DNA of 64,000 nucleotides from Marixanthomonas sp002364245 (GCA_963973455.1 CAXAZF010000002.1:124001-188000), one strand, 5' to 3'. Counted from the stretch's first letter, positions 8,479-17,096 are shown. Notes: generated by a model not told the origin, from the sequence alone. Translations and numbers: made by a program.

Positions 8479-9753
8479 TTATTCGGTCCGTAGTGCGTCT
8501 ACGGGTTTTACTTTTATTGCATTCTGCGCAGGAATTAAACCTGCTAATAATCCTGAAATAATCAAAATTGCTAATGCAATTAAAACTACTCCAATATTTA
8601 CTGATGGATTTAAAAACATCATTTCACTAGTATCCATACCTTCCATAAAATAATTAACTAATGCCAATACTGCGGAAGCCAATACAATACCAGCCATTCC
8701 TGAAATAATAGTCAAGAAAATAGATTCTAACAGTACTTGAGAACGAATGCTCCAAGGTGTTGCACCCAATGCTCGACGGATGCCAATTTCTTTTGTACGT
8801 TCTTTTACAACAATCAACATAATATTACTAATTCCAATAATACCAGAAAGCAATACTAAAATCCCTACAAAGTAAGCTACAAAATTAAGTGCAACGAAAA
8901 GACCGTTGATTTTACTGTATTCTTCGTATAAATCAAAATTTCCTACGGCGCGGTCATCTTCTGGATGAATAGAGTGACGTGCTTTTACAACATCAAAAAC
9001 TTGGTCTTTTAAGTTAGTAATAGATGATCCGTCTTCAGCAGTAATTGCCATCCATCCTACAGTTTCTCCCATATTAAATGCCTGAGAGAAAGATGTAAAA
9101 GGAACATAAATTTCTTTTTGAGCCTCTTCAGCATCCCCTCCTCCATTCGATTTCTTTTTATAAGTACCAATTACCATAAAATTGACTCCATTAATTTTAA
9201 TATAAGAGCCAATTGCCTCTTCTCCTGGGTCATAAAGTCCTGTTTTTACAGATTCGCCAATAATTGCCACTTTACGTTTGTCATTAATATCAGCGTAATT
9301 TAAAAACCGCCCAGAAGTGATATCCATGGGTTGTTGTTTAATTATTTCAGGGTAGTCGCCATAAACATTATATGCACCGGTTTTTAGACCACGCGTAACG
9401 TTATTTGCACCTCTAAATCCACCTAGTTGATTTCTAGGGGATACATAACGAAGATTAGGGACATTTTGCTTAATTGCAGTTACGTCTCCAACTTTAAAAT
9501 TATAACGACGCCCTTTGGGTAATCCTTTATAAGGTTTTGAGGCTGTTTGGGCCCACATAAACATGGAATTGGTTGCCATCCCGCTAAACCCTTGTTTTAC
9601 GCCGTTTTCAAGACCGTTACCTGCAGCTAATAAAATTACTAGGATAAAGATTCCCCAGAGTACCCCAAAAGCGGTTAAGAGCGTTCTAAACCAATTTGAA
9701 CTTAGCGCTTCTATAATTTCACTCCAACTGTCCCTACTAAAAATTTTACTCAT
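8479..9753 (-). CDS. MacB-like ABC transporter permease (second copy)
   Basis: This 424-aa integral membrane protein has the MacB permease layout. One N-terminal transmembrane helix (about 20-42) is followed by a large periplasmic MacB core domain (about 45-275). The C-terminal FtsX domain has three helices (about 285-310, 335-365 and 380-410). The cytoplasmic coupling motif KERTKEIGIRRALGAT is present. Unlike E. coli MacB it has no fused ATPase domain, which is encoded by the first gene of the operon. Its start overlaps the end of the first permease gene by 8 bases. The two permeases probably pair as a heterodimer, which is an inference from synteny. Confidence 0.93.
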   Translation of the reverse strand: MSKIFSRDSWSEIIEALSSNWFRTLLTAFGVLWGIFILVILLAAGNGLENGVKQGFSGMATNSMFMWAQTASKPYKGLPKGRRYNFKVGDVTAIKQNVPNLRYVSPRNQLGGFRGANNVTRGLKTGAYNVYGDYPEIIKQQPMDITSGRFLNYADINDKRKVAIIGESVKTGLYDPGEEAIGSYIKINGVNFMVIGTYKKKSNGGGDAEEAQKEIYVPFTSFSQAFNMGETVGWMAITAEDGSSITNLKDQVFDVVKARHSIHPEDDRAVGNFDLYEEYSKINGLFVALNFVAYFVGILVLLSGIIGISNIMLIVVKERTKEIGIRRALGATPWSIRSQVLLESIFLTIISGMAGIVLASAVLALVNYFMEGMDTSEMMFLNPSVNIGVVLIALAILIISGLLAGLIPAQNAIKVKPVDALRTE

Positions 9754-10990
9754 CTCGCAATGCTACTATGGGTTTAATATTTGAGGCTCGATATGCAGGA
9801 AAAAAACCTGCTACGGCTCCTGCAACTACTAATATGATTACAGTTGTAATTGCCACACCAAAATCTACTGATGGATTACTTATAAAATCGGTTTCAATTA
9901 AAGGACCGACAAACTCTAATAGAATTAAGCTGGAAATTAACCCTACAAAACCTGCAATAGCTGTTACAAAAACAGATTCGTGTAAAATCATTCCTATAAT
10001 GGAAATAGGCTGAGCACCTATGGCTTTTCGTATTCCAATTTCCTTAGTGCGTTCTTTTACAATAATAAGCATGATATTGCTCACCCCTACAACACCAGCA
10101 ATTATAGTACAAATTCCCACTCCCCAAAAGAAGTAGCGAATCATATCCATAAGGTCATAAAAGCGTTTGGCATTTTCTAGCGAGTTGTTAACGTTTATAG
10201 CTCGTTCATCTGTTGGGGCAACAGTATGACGCGTTTTTAAATCGTTTTCCAATTGAGTTGAAAACGCTTCAGAATCAGCCAGTGCATCTTCAAATTTATC
10301 TTCAGGTTTTAGCGTAAAAACCATAGATCGCAAATTGTCTCCAGCATTAAAAACACGTTGTGAAGTAGTTAGCGGAATAAACATACGTGTCTCTTCTCGT
10401 TCCCCTCCCGGATCTGTATAAATACCAACTACTTTAAATTTAACACCTGCAATTGTAATATACTCACCAATTGCATTTTTTCCTTTAAAAAGATCTTGAT
10501 ACACACGGTTTCCTAATATGGTGACTTTTTCATACCCATCTAAATCGCTTTGATTGATATACCGACCAGCAACTATGGTTTCATTCTCCAAAAATTGATA
10601 ATCTCCACGAACTCCTTCAACTCGGTACGTCCCAGTTTCTCCTTTGTAGGAAGTTAAACCGTTCCAAACACTATATACACCAGATTTATATTCGAGTCTA
10701 TCAATGTTTTTAGCTTCAGCTAATTCATAATCTCTATTGTCTAATTGAATTCTACGGCCTGGATTTAAGCCTTTATATTCTTGAGAAGTAACATTGGCCC
10801 AAACTTGAATTCTATTTGCAGCATCATTTTCAAATTCTGAAGAAATACCATTTTGCATCCCTTGACCTATGGCCAATAAAACAACTAAAATAAATATACC
10901 CGATGCAACGGAAAGCCCCGTTAAAAAAGTACGCAATTTATTTTTGCGAATTGTCTCGAATATTTCTTGCCATCGCTCTAAGTTAAACAT
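9746..10990 (-). CDS. MacB-like ABC transporter permease (first copy)
   Basis: This 414-aa paralogue of the neighbouring permease has the same plan: an N-terminal helix near residues 18-42, a periplasmic MacB core domain, and an FtsX-type three-helix C-terminus. The conserved cytoplasmic motif reads KERTKEIGIRKAIGAQ. Its ends overlap both neighbours by 8 bases, a sign of translational coupling with the ATPase gene upstream and the second permease downstream. The two permeases differ throughout the periplasmic domain, so this is an old duplication and not a recent repeat. Confidence 0.93.
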   Translation of the reverse strand: MFNLERWQEIFETIRKNKLRTFLTGLSVASGIFILVVLLAIGQGMQNGISSEFENDAANRIQVWANVTSQEYKGLNPGRRIQLDNRDYELAEAKNIDRLEYKSGVYSVWNGLTSYKGETGTYRVEGVRGDYQFLENETIVAGRYINQSDLDGYEKVTILGNRVYQDLFKGKNAIGEYITIAGVKFKVVGIYTDPGGEREETRMFIPLTTSQRVFNAGDNLRSMVFTLKPEDKFEDALADSEAFSTQLENDLKTRHTVAPTDERAINVNNSLENAKRFYDLMDMIRYFFWGVGICTIIAGVVGVSNIMLIIVKERTKEIGIRKAIGAQPISIIGMILHESVFVTAIAGFVGLISSLILLEFVGPLIETDFISNPSVDFGVAITTVIILVVAGAVAGFFPAYRASNIKPIVALRDE

Positions 10991-11705
10991 GAGCTAATGC
11001 TTTTTTCATTGCTTCTTTTGCCCGAACCTGTTTCACTTCGGAATCATCTAAAATAATACCATCCTGCAGATTTACAATCCGCTTGGTCATATGAGCAATA
11101 TCATCTTCGTGAGTAACCACTAAAATGGTCTTTCCTTCATCATTGATCCCCTGAATAAGCTCCATAACTTCATATGAGGTCTTAGTATCCAAAGCTCCAG
11201 TAGGCTCATCTGCCAATAATACTTTTGGGTCACTGGCCAATGCACGTGCAATAGCTACACGTTGTTTTTGTCCCCCGGAAAGCTCATTGGGCAAATGACC
11301 TGCCCAATTGGCCAAGCCTACTTTTTCTAGATAGTGCATCGCTTTTTCGGTACGAACATTTCTTTTTTCACCTTGATAATATAAAGGCATCGCTACATTG
11401 TCAAGAGCAGACTTATAATTAATAAGGTTGAACGACTGAAATATAAAGCCTAGAAATTTATTTCTATATTTTGCAGCAACTCGCTCATTCAAATTTTTAA
11501 TTTCGGTTCCATCAAGATGATAAGTACCTTCGTCTGCTTCGTCTAAAATTCCTAAAATGTTAAGCAACGTAGATTTTCCTGATCCTGATGATCCCATAAT
11601 GGAAACCATCTCACCTTCAGCAACACTAAAATTAATTCCTTTAAGCACATGAAGTGAGTTATTCCCCATGTGATAAGATTTATGTAAGTCTTTGATTGTT
11701 ATCAT
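10983..11705 (-). CDS. MacB/LolD-type ABC transporter ATP-binding protein
   Basis: This cytoplasmic ATPase powers the exporter. I start it at 11705 (240 aa, MITIKDLHKSYHMG). That matches the usual first strand of LolD/MacB ATPases, while the longer frame from 11738 adds eleven unlikely residues. The Walker A motif is GSSGSGKST (residues 38-46), the signature is LSGGQ (142-146), and Walker B is VLLADEP (162-168), followed by an H-loop (TILVVTHEDD). It is the first gene of a run of six transport genes on the minus strand: ATPase, two permeases, adaptor, TolC channel, adaptor. No promoter consensus was found in the 145 bases upstream. Confidence 0.95.
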   Translation of the reverse strand: MITIKDLHKSYHMGNNSLHVLKGINFSVAEGEMVSIMGSSGSGKSTLLNILGILDEADEGTYHLDGTEIKNLNERVAAKYRNKFLGFIFQSFNLINYKSALDNVAMPLYYQGEKRNVRTEKAMHYLEKVGLANWAGHLPNELSGGQKQRVAIARALASDPKVLLADEPTGALDTKTSYEVMELIQGINDEGKTILVVTHEDDIAHMTKRIVNLQDGIILDDSEVKQVRAKEAMKKALAHV

Positions 11706-11850
11706 AATTATAAAATAATCGCACGAAACACTACTCAAATAGCATTGCTTCTTGATTTGTTTGTAAGACCTACTGGCTTGGTTGGCGAGAGTCTTTAATA
11801 GTAAGACTGTTTTAAATTAATATTGTTACAGCCGATATGTGAAGAAAATG

Positions 11851-12081
11851 TTAATGTTGGGCTTTTTTGGCATTTTTGCGTGTCCTGTAAATAGCGTATC
11901 CAATACCGCCTATTAATAAATAAGGAAATATCATAAGATAGACAATCCCGTTGTTAATTCCTTTAGCAGCTTGACCTCCGTCTTCACTTTCTAAAACAGC
12001 ACGACACATAGCGCATTGAGCATCGGCAGGTAAACTAACGACCAATAAAAAAAGTAAGATTATAAAAGCTTTGGTATTCAT
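11851..12081 (-). CDS. Small CxxC membrane protein next to Sco and DUF420 genes
   Basis: This 76-aa protein has an N-terminal signal-like hydrophobic segment (residues 3-20) ending near Ala-Asp-Ala. A CAMC motif follows immediately, then a short Gly-rich link and a second transmembrane helix (about 45-64). The tail is basic and ends in His. I do not know a named function. It starts 4 bases after the DUF420 gene, and its CxxC faces the periplasmic side if the topology is read correctly. That invites the inference of a role in copper or thiol handling during oxidase assembly. No experimental basis is visible for this. Confidence 0.75.
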   Translation of the reverse strand: MNTKAFIILLFLLVVSLPADAQCAMCRAVLESEDGGQAAKGINNGIVYLMIFPYLLIGGIGYAIYRTRKNAKKAQH

Positions 12082-12085
12082 AAAT

Positions 12086-12616
12086 TTAATAATAAGGTGA
12101 TATCATAATATATACAATCACTCCAGTTACTGCAACATATAACCATAAAGGAAAAGTAATTCTTGCTATTTTTTTATGTTTACTAAACTGTCCTGATATT
12201 GCCCGAACATATGTTATTAACACAAATGGGATTATGGTAATCGACAATAAAATGTGAGTAATCAAAATAAAGAAATACAGATATCGCAATATGCCTTCTC
12301 CACCATAGGAAGTAGAATCTGAAGTCATATGATAAATAACGTACATCACTAAAAAAAGTGCTGATAACCCGATGCATGTCTTCATTAAAATCTCGTGGGT
12401 CTTCCTGTTTCCTTTTTTTATTTGAATAACCGCTAATACCAATAAAATAGCAGTAATACCATTAGTTGTTGCATAGATAGGTGGCAAAAAGCCTAATCGA
12501 TCCACACCAGGGATTCTAACTGTAAAAAGTACTGCAACAGCAATTGGAATTGCTATGGAAAGTATCCATATCCAAATGTTATATTTCTTAGTACTATCTA
12601 GGGTATTTTGCGACAT
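12086..12616 (-). CDS. DUF420 membrane protein, likely oxidase assembly factor
   Basis: This 176-aa protein has five predicted transmembrane helices and belongs to the DUF420 family. The family includes CtaM, an assembly factor needed for some heme-copper oxidases in Bacillus and Staphylococcus. The start at 12616 (MSQNTLDSTKK) lies one base beyond the sco stop codon and is preferred over an in-frame ATG at 12643 inside sco. His residues at the helix ends (for example IYHMTSD and FILITHIL) are of the kind seen in this family. Synteny with sco and the cox genes supports a role in cytochrome oxidase maturation, which I infer rather than see. Confidence 0.85.
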   Translation of the reverse strand: MSQNTLDSTKKYNIWIWILSIAIPIAVAVLFTVRIPGVDRLGFLPPIYATTNGITAILLVLAVIQIKKGNRKTHEILMKTCIGLSALFLVMYVIYHMTSDSTSYGGEGILRYLYFFILITHILLSITIIPFVLITYVRAISGQFSKHKKIARITFPLWLYVAVTGVIVYIMISPYY

Positions 12617-12617
12617 A

Positions 12618-13310
12618 CTACAATAGTTTTTTAATATCTTCAATCAACATCTGTATCCCTTCTTCTTCTAAACCATTGTAGTAAATAATTGGGTTTCCAT
12701 TTTCATCAATACGGGAACGAATATTGCCTTTTTTATCCACAAGAGCGAACATACCCGAATGCTCAAAACCACCTTCTGCTTCGGGTGTTTCTGCAGCATA
12801 TAATTTAAACCCTTCGTTAGATAGTTTTAAAATTTCTTTTTTATCACCAGTAAGGAAATTCCAATGCGGATGGTTTACACCGTAGCTTTCAGCATATTCC
12901 TTTAATACTCCTGGGGTATCATGCTCTGGATCTATAGAAAAAGAAGCAATTCCAAAATCATCTTCATCTTTAAATGCTTCTTGTACTTTTAACATATTAG
13001 TATTCATCACAGGACAGATACTTGGGCACGTAGTGAAAAAGAATTCTACTACATATACTTTTCCGTCGTAATAATTTTCTGAAATGGTATCCCCCTCTTG
13101 ATTTACAAACGTGAAATCTGGAATTGTGTTGATCGTGACCATTTTTTTTCCATCTTTGTTTTCAGAAACTTTAGTAGGCACTCCTTTAGTACTTAAACGG
13201 TCATTTTTTACCACATCACCTTGACTAAACCGCTCTATAATTTTTGGCACGGCCCATATTCCAAAAATTAATATAACCGCGGTAATCCCAACATATGAAT
13301 ACTTTTTCAA
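12618..13310 (-). CDS. Sco1/SenC-family copper chaperone for cytochrome oxidase
   Basis: This 230-aa protein has an N-terminal membrane anchor (about residues 5-22) and a periplasmic thioredoxin fold. The Sco copper-binding set is complete: C95 and C99 in TCPSIC and H184 in FEHSG. The DPEHDTP motif typical of the family is also there. Sco proteins deliver or reduce copper for the CuA site of oxidase subunit II. CuA-containing subunit II (CtaC) is encoded in this window, about 25 kb away. The gene lies between a Sco-like protein lacking the cysteines and the DUF420 gene, in an operon devoted to oxidase assembly. Confidence 0.94.
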   Translation of the reverse strand: MKKYSYVGITAVILIFGIWAVPKIIERFSQGDVVKNDRLSTKGVPTKVSENKDGKKMVTINTIPDFTFVNQEGDTISENYYDGKVYVVEFFFTTCPSICPVMNTNMLKVQEAFKDEDDFGIASFSIDPEHDTPGVLKEYAESYGVNHPHWNFLTGDKKEILKLSNEGFKLYAAETPEAEGGFEHSGMFALVDKKGNIRSRIDENGNPIIYYNGLEEEGIQMLIEDIKKLL

Positions 13311-13340
13311 AATATATACTCTTTAAGTTTTAATGTAAAT

Positions 13341-14000
13341 TTATATTTCACGTTTTGCATTGTTTTTCTTTAAAGCTAAACGGTACTCTGCTAATACAAT
13401 TTTAATGTCATCACTCATTTTATTGTCAATCTCAGCGATTTCTCGAGAATCGAAACCATACAACAAACCAACATCTTCATCATTTTCCCTTCCCCTTAGG
13501 CTTCTTTTCTTATCGATTATAAACACATAAGGTGTTGCCAGGTCTTTATCTAAACTGAAATTACTCTGCAATGAAGAAAATATTTTCTTTATTTCTTCTG
13601 AAGGGCCATAAACAAATTTCCATCGGTTTGTTTCGGCAATTTCAGAAAGTTTTTTATCAAGCTTTTGCGATTGCTCTTTTGCTTCTTCAGGTAGTAAAAA
13701 TATAATTTGGAAATCCTCAAATTCGCGATTTTTCTTATATATTTTATGGGCCAAATTATACGCCCCCACTTTATTTTGCATGGGGTCTTTTCCGAAAAAG
13801 CCTAAAACTGTAATATTATTTTCTAATTGAACTGGCTCGCCATTTAACGTAGTAAATTTATCCAGTTCTTGAACCGATTCAGTTAAGGTGGGTAGTTTTG
13901 CAAAGTTATTTACACCAGAAGCAAAGAAGATATATGCCGTAATAGGAAGAGCAAACAATATAAAAATTACCAAATATTTCTTAACCGAACGCTGCTTCAT
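13341..14000 (-). CDS. Membrane-anchored thioredoxin-fold protein resembling Sco without the copper cysteines
   Basis: Starting at 14000 (219 aa) gives a basic N-terminus and one transmembrane helix (about residues 9-30). The in-frame ATG at 14024 lies inside the predicted promoter and is unlikely. The soluble part has the beta-alpha order of a thioredoxin or Sco fold (NITVLGFFGKDPMQN, then LATPYVFIIDKKRSLRGR), with no CxxxC motif and no copper-binding His. It is 30 bases upstream of the true Sco gene and has its own good promoter. It may be a partner or regulator in oxidase maturation, but no function is known to me. Confidence 0.8.
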   Translation of the reverse strand: MKQRSVKKYLVIFILFALPITAYIFFASGVNNFAKLPTLTESVQELDKFTTLNGEPVQLENNITVLGFFGKDPMQNKVGAYNLAHKIYKKNREFEDFQIIFLLPEEAKEQSQKLDKKLSEIAETNRWKFVYGPSEEIKKIFSSLQSNFSLDKDLATPYVFIIDKKRSLRGRENDEDVGLLYGFDSREIAEIDNKMSDDIKIVLAEYRLALKKNNAKREI

Positions 14001-14021
14001 AGCACACTTTATTTTAGAATG

Positions 14022-14052
14022 CAAAAATACAGGCTAAAAGACGTATGAGCAA
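14022..14052 (-). promoter_or_regulatory. Bacteroidota-type promoter for the Sco-like/Sco/DUF420 operon
   Basis: Read on the minus strand, TTG (14052-14050) is followed by exactly 20 bases and TATTTTTG (14029-14022). This fits the TTG-N17-23-TAnnTTTG consensus of the primary sigma factor in this phylum. The transcript would begin near 14015, which supports the start codon at 14000. Confidence 0.75.
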
Positions 14053-14080
14053 CCTTTTAAAGTTAATTTTTAAGGCTTCT

Positions 14081-14112
14081 AAAAACAAAAAAGCCTGGCT
14101 TTTGCCAGGCTT
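14081..14112 (-). terminator. Intrinsic terminator of the ctaB-subunit III-IV operon
   Basis: A perfect 9-bp stem (14091-14099 with 14104-14112) has a 4-nt loop and is followed on the minus strand by TTTTGTTTTT. It separates the oxidase subunit genes upstream from the Sco operon downstream. Confidence 0.88.
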
Positions 14113-14136
14113 AATTAATATTTTTTAAAAGCTATT

Positions 14137-14523
14137 TTAAAAGTCAAACTTTATGAAGTTCTCTTTATATATTTCATAAATATAATCTCCTTCTATTAAT
14201 AATATTAAGACAAGGTACGCTATCAAGAAGATTCCTGTCCATACTACCGAACGGCGTAATCCAGACTTTTCATCACGCATGTGCATAAAATCCCAAGTAA
14301 TGTAGTATGCCTTAACAATGGTAAGTATTATAAATACCCAGTTAAGTAATTTCATAGCCAAGAATGTATTCTCAGTTAAGAAAGCAGGTTTAATAATACC
14401 AAATACAACTTCTACTATTGTAACTATGGAAAGGAAAACAAAGACCCCCCATATTTTTTGTACGTTGCTTTTAAATTTAACCGCTCCTCTAAAGATTGCT
14501 AAATTATGATTATCGTGTGCCAT
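14137..14523 (-). CDS. Cytochrome c oxidase subunit IV-like membrane protein
   Basis: The product has 128 residues and three hydrophobic helices (about 25-50, 57-78 and 92-115). This matches the small bacterial subunit IV (COX4_pro/CyoD-like) of heme-copper oxidases. Such subunits stabilise the complex and have no redox centres. It is the last gene of the ctaB, subunit III', subunit III, subunit IV series, 20 bases from subunit III, and is followed by a terminator. Identification rests on size, topology and position, since the family is poorly conserved. Confidence 0.85.
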   Translation of the reverse strand: MAHDNHNLAIFRGAVKFKSNVQKIWGVFVFLSIVTIVEVVFGIIKPAFLTENTFLAMKLLNWVFIILTIVKAYYITWDFMHMRDEKSGLRRSVVWTGIFLIAYLVLILLIEGDYIYEIYKENFIKFDF

Positions 14524-14543
14524 TTTTTAATTTTTAAACTACT

Positions 14544-15524
14544 TTAAACAAGGTAAAAGAATGTAAATACAAATACCCAAACTAAATCTACAAAGTGCCA
14601 GTAAAGACCTACTTTTTCAACCATTTCGTAACTTCCTCTTCTTTCATAAGTACCAATAACCACATTAAAGAATATGATGATATTAATTACTATTCCTGAA
14701 AATACGTGAAAACCGTGAAAACCTGTAATAAAGAAAAAGAAGTCTGCAAAAAGTGGTGGACCATATTCATTATGTTTCAGGTTTGCGCCTTCTACCACTA
14801 ATTTCCCATCATTCATTATTTTAGCAACAGATTCTTCCCTAGAGAGTACTGTAGGCTCACCGTGCTCATTAAGATATTGTGTTCTAACTAATAAGTTGTC
14901 ATTAGCTAAGAATCCAGCTTTTACTTCTTCAAAAGTAAAAGATGTTTTAGTAGGTTCTGCCTCATACCAAACTCCCTCACTTTCATTATGAACTTGACGA
15001 GCTGTTGGCATATGTGTTGCAAAATCTGCTAATGCCACACGCTCCCCTTCTGTATCTAAAAACTGAAGTATTTTTCCACCTTTAGTTTCTACTGCACCAT
15101 AATCACCTTTAATAAAAGTGGCCCATTCCCATGCCTGAGAGCCTACGAAAATAATACCGCCGATAATTGTTAAAAACATATATAGCGTTACTTTCCCCTT
15201 TTGCATTTTATGACCAGCATCTACTGCCAACACCATCGTTACCGATGAGAATATTAAAATAAACGTCATTAAAGCCACGTAATACATAGGTGCTTCTACA
15301 CCATGTAAAAAAGGAAAGTGAGTAAACACTTCATCGGCTATTGGCCATGAGTCTATAAATTTGAATCTTGAGAATCCATAAGAGGCAAGAAATCCGGAAA
15401 AGGTAAGAGCATCTGATACGATAAAGAACCACATCATCATTTTACCATAGCTGGCTTTTAATGGTTGGTTACCTCCACCCCAAGTTTTTCCTTCGGTACC
15501 TGTTTCAACAACGGTAGCTTCCAT
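14544..15524 (-). CDS. Heme-copper oxidase subunit III, long form with inserted loop
   Basis: This 326-aa subunit III protein has the usual membrane helices, with conserved ends such as FFFFITGFHGFHVFSG and LYWHFVDLVWVFVFTFFY. About 95 polar residues (roughly 150-245) are inserted between two helices and would form a large extramembrane domain. Subunit III stabilises the catalytic core and the proton uptake path. It follows a shorter subunit III paralogue (gap 46 bases) in the same operon. The catalytic subunits I and II are encoded far away, with alternative complex III. Confidence 0.92.
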   Translation of the reverse strand: MEATVVETGTEGKTWGGGNQPLKASYGKMMMWFFIVSDALTFSGFLASYGFSRFKFIDSWPIADEVFTHFPFLHGVEAPMYYVALMTFILIFSSVTMVLAVDAGHKMQKGKVTLYMFLTIIGGIIFVGSQAWEWATFIKGDYGAVETKGGKILQFLDTEGERVALADFATHMPTARQVHNESEGVWYEAEPTKTSFTFEEVKAGFLANDNLLVRTQYLNEHGEPTVLSREESVAKIMNDGKLVVEGANLKHNEYGPPLFADFFFFITGFHGFHVFSGIVINIIIFFNVVIGTYERRGSYEMVEKVGLYWHFVDLVWVFVFTFFYLV

Positions 15525-15570
15525 ACAAAGAATTTGGTTTAAAAATAGGTTTCAAAAATACGATTAATTT

Positions 15571-16152
15571 TTATCTAACGAAATAGAAAAACAAAAACAG
15601 GTAAATCCAGAGAATATCAACAAAATGCCAAAAAGTAGCAGCTAGTTCAATTCCAAGGGTTTTACCGTTTGTATACTTTAGTTTATAATGATTATAAATT
15701 ACAACCAATAACGAAATCAACGCGGCGCTAACGTGGGTTATATGCAATAACACCACTAAATAAATGAAAGATGTAGTAATAGTGCTTTCACTACCCGTAA
15801 AGTAATATCCATTAGCAATTATCTGAGAAAAACCTCTAAACTGAAAAAGTATAAAAGCCCCACCCAGTAAAAGTGTAGCTATTAAAAGCAACATTCCTTT
15901 TTTGTTTTGCTCTTTTGTAATAGCCTTTTTTGCTAAATGAATTGTGATACTACTCACTAAAATAACTACAAGGCTAATATAGAAAGCTTGAGGTACTTGA
16001 AAGTCCGTTAACCAATCTGGACGTTCTTTACTCACAACATATGCACTGGTTAAGCCCGCAAAGCTCATTGACAAGCTTATAATACCAAACCAAAGCATCA
16101 TTTTTTTGGCACGCTTTATTTTATGCTCTTCTGTACCTTCTGTATAATCCAT
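15571..16152 (-). CDS. Heme-copper oxidase subunit III, short form
   Basis: This 193-aa protein has five predicted transmembrane helices and the conserved C-terminal helix pattern of subunit III (ATFWHFVDILWIYLFLFFYF). A glycine- and phenylalanine-rich segment after the third helix (RGFSQIIANGYYF) is also typical. It is the shorter of two subunit III paralogues in this operon. Its start overlaps the last base of ctaB (TAATG arrangement), so translation is likely coupled. Having two adjacent subunit III genes is common in this phylum, and how the two products are arranged in the oxidase cannot be seen from sequence. Confidence 0.92.
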   Translation of the reverse strand: MDYTEGTEEHKIKRAKKMMLWFGIISLSMSFAGLTSAYVVSKERPDWLTDFQVPQAFYISLVVILVSSITIHLAKKAITKEQNKKGMLLLIATLLLGGAFILFQFRGFSQIIANGYYFTGSESTITTSFIYLVVLLHITHVSAALISLLVVIYNHYKLKYTNGKTLGIELAATFWHFVDILWIYLFLFFYFVR

Positions 16153-17051
16153 TATCGTATAAATTTATCTATCACATACACCACTTGTAGCAATGTAATG
16201 TAACTAACACTTGCCAACATCAATTGTTTAGCTGCTTTGTTCGTTTTCTTTCTAAATAATTGTATAGCATAGTACAACAACCCAATGCCTAATATTCCAA
16301 TAATTACAGCACTAACAGGAGTTATGTACAGTTTTCCGGTAACTCCAAAGGCAGGTATTAAAGATGCCAATACAGTCCAGATTGTGTACAAAACAACTTG
16401 TACAGCTGTTCCCTTATCCCTTTTTCCCGTGGGCAACATAAAGAACCCTCCTTTTTGGTAGTCTTCATATAAAAACCAGCCAATTGCCCAGAAATGTGGG
16501 AATTGCCAAAAAAATTGAATCATAAACAATGTACCCGGTTCAATACCAAAATTATTGGTTGCTGCTACCCAACCCAACATAAAGGGTATAGCCCCCGGAA
16601 AAGCTCCTACAAATACTGAAAGCGGGGTTTTTGTTTTAAGCGGGGTGTACAAACTAACGTACAAAAATATCGAAATAGCCCCAAACATCGATGTAATAGG
16701 ATTGATGGTATACAACACTACTAATCCAATAATAGTTAGAAGTATAGCTAACGCAAGAGCTGAATTTACTTGCATTCTGCCAGCAGGAATAGGTCGGTCT
16801 TTTGTTCTATCCATTAATCCATCTAGATCCCGCTCAATTATTTGATTAAATATGTTTGAAGCACCTACCATACAGTAACCACCAATACACAATAAAAGTA
16901 AAATATAATAATCAACCGTATCTGCCCCTAACAGATATCCCGCAACAGAAGAAAAAACCACGCTAACCGAAAGCCGAAACTTGGTTATCTCGGTAAAATT
17001 CCTGACAAGGGTTTGAGGAACAGATTGTGTTTGTGTTACAGACAAGCTCAT
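16152..17051 (-). CDS. ctaB: Protoheme IX farnesyltransferase (heme O synthase)
   Basis: CtaB (CyoE) attaches a farnesyl group to heme B to make heme O, the precursor of heme A used by aa3-type oxidases. The preferred start at 17051 gives 299 aa with about nine transmembrane helices. The frame opens upstream, but the promoter lies between 17051 and the longer start at 17096. The UbiA-family Asp-rich motif is present (NQIIERDLDGLMDRTKDRP), as is the second polar loop (YEDYQKGGFFMLP). It heads the operon with two subunit III genes and subunit IV. No heme A synthase gene is visible here. Confidence 0.95.
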   Translation of the reverse strand: MSLSVTQTQSVPQTLVRNFTEITKFRLSVSVVFSSVAGYLLGADTVDYYILLLLCIGGYCMVGASNIFNQIIERDLDGLMDRTKDRPIPAGRMQVNSALALAILLTIIGLVVLYTINPITSMFGAISIFLYVSLYTPLKTKTPLSVFVGAFPGAIPFMLGWVAATNNFGIEPGTLFMIQFFWQFPHFWAIGWFLYEDYQKGGFFMLPTGKRDKGTAVQVVLYTIWTVLASLIPAFGVTGKLYITPVSAVIIGILGIGLLYYAIQLFRKKTNKAAKQLMLASVSYITLLQVVYVIDKFIR

Positions 17052-17065
17052 TTTTTTTTGCGGTG

Positions 17066-17096
17066 CAAAGATACAGCAACTGCATATTTTCCACAA
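17066..17096 (-). promoter_or_regulatory. ctaB: Bacteroidota-type promoter for ctaB operon
   Basis: On the minus strand TTG (17096-17094) is followed by 20 bases and TATCTTTG (17073-17066). This is a full match to the phylum consensus. The transcript would start near 17059, giving a leader of only about 8-10 bases before the ATG at 17051. Confidence 0.78.

Noticed and set aside
11790..11808. Short inverted repeat (AGTCTT/AAGACT) upstream of the efflux ATPase
   Set aside because: Only 6 bp with no T-tract on either strand, so it supports neither a terminator nor a clear operator.
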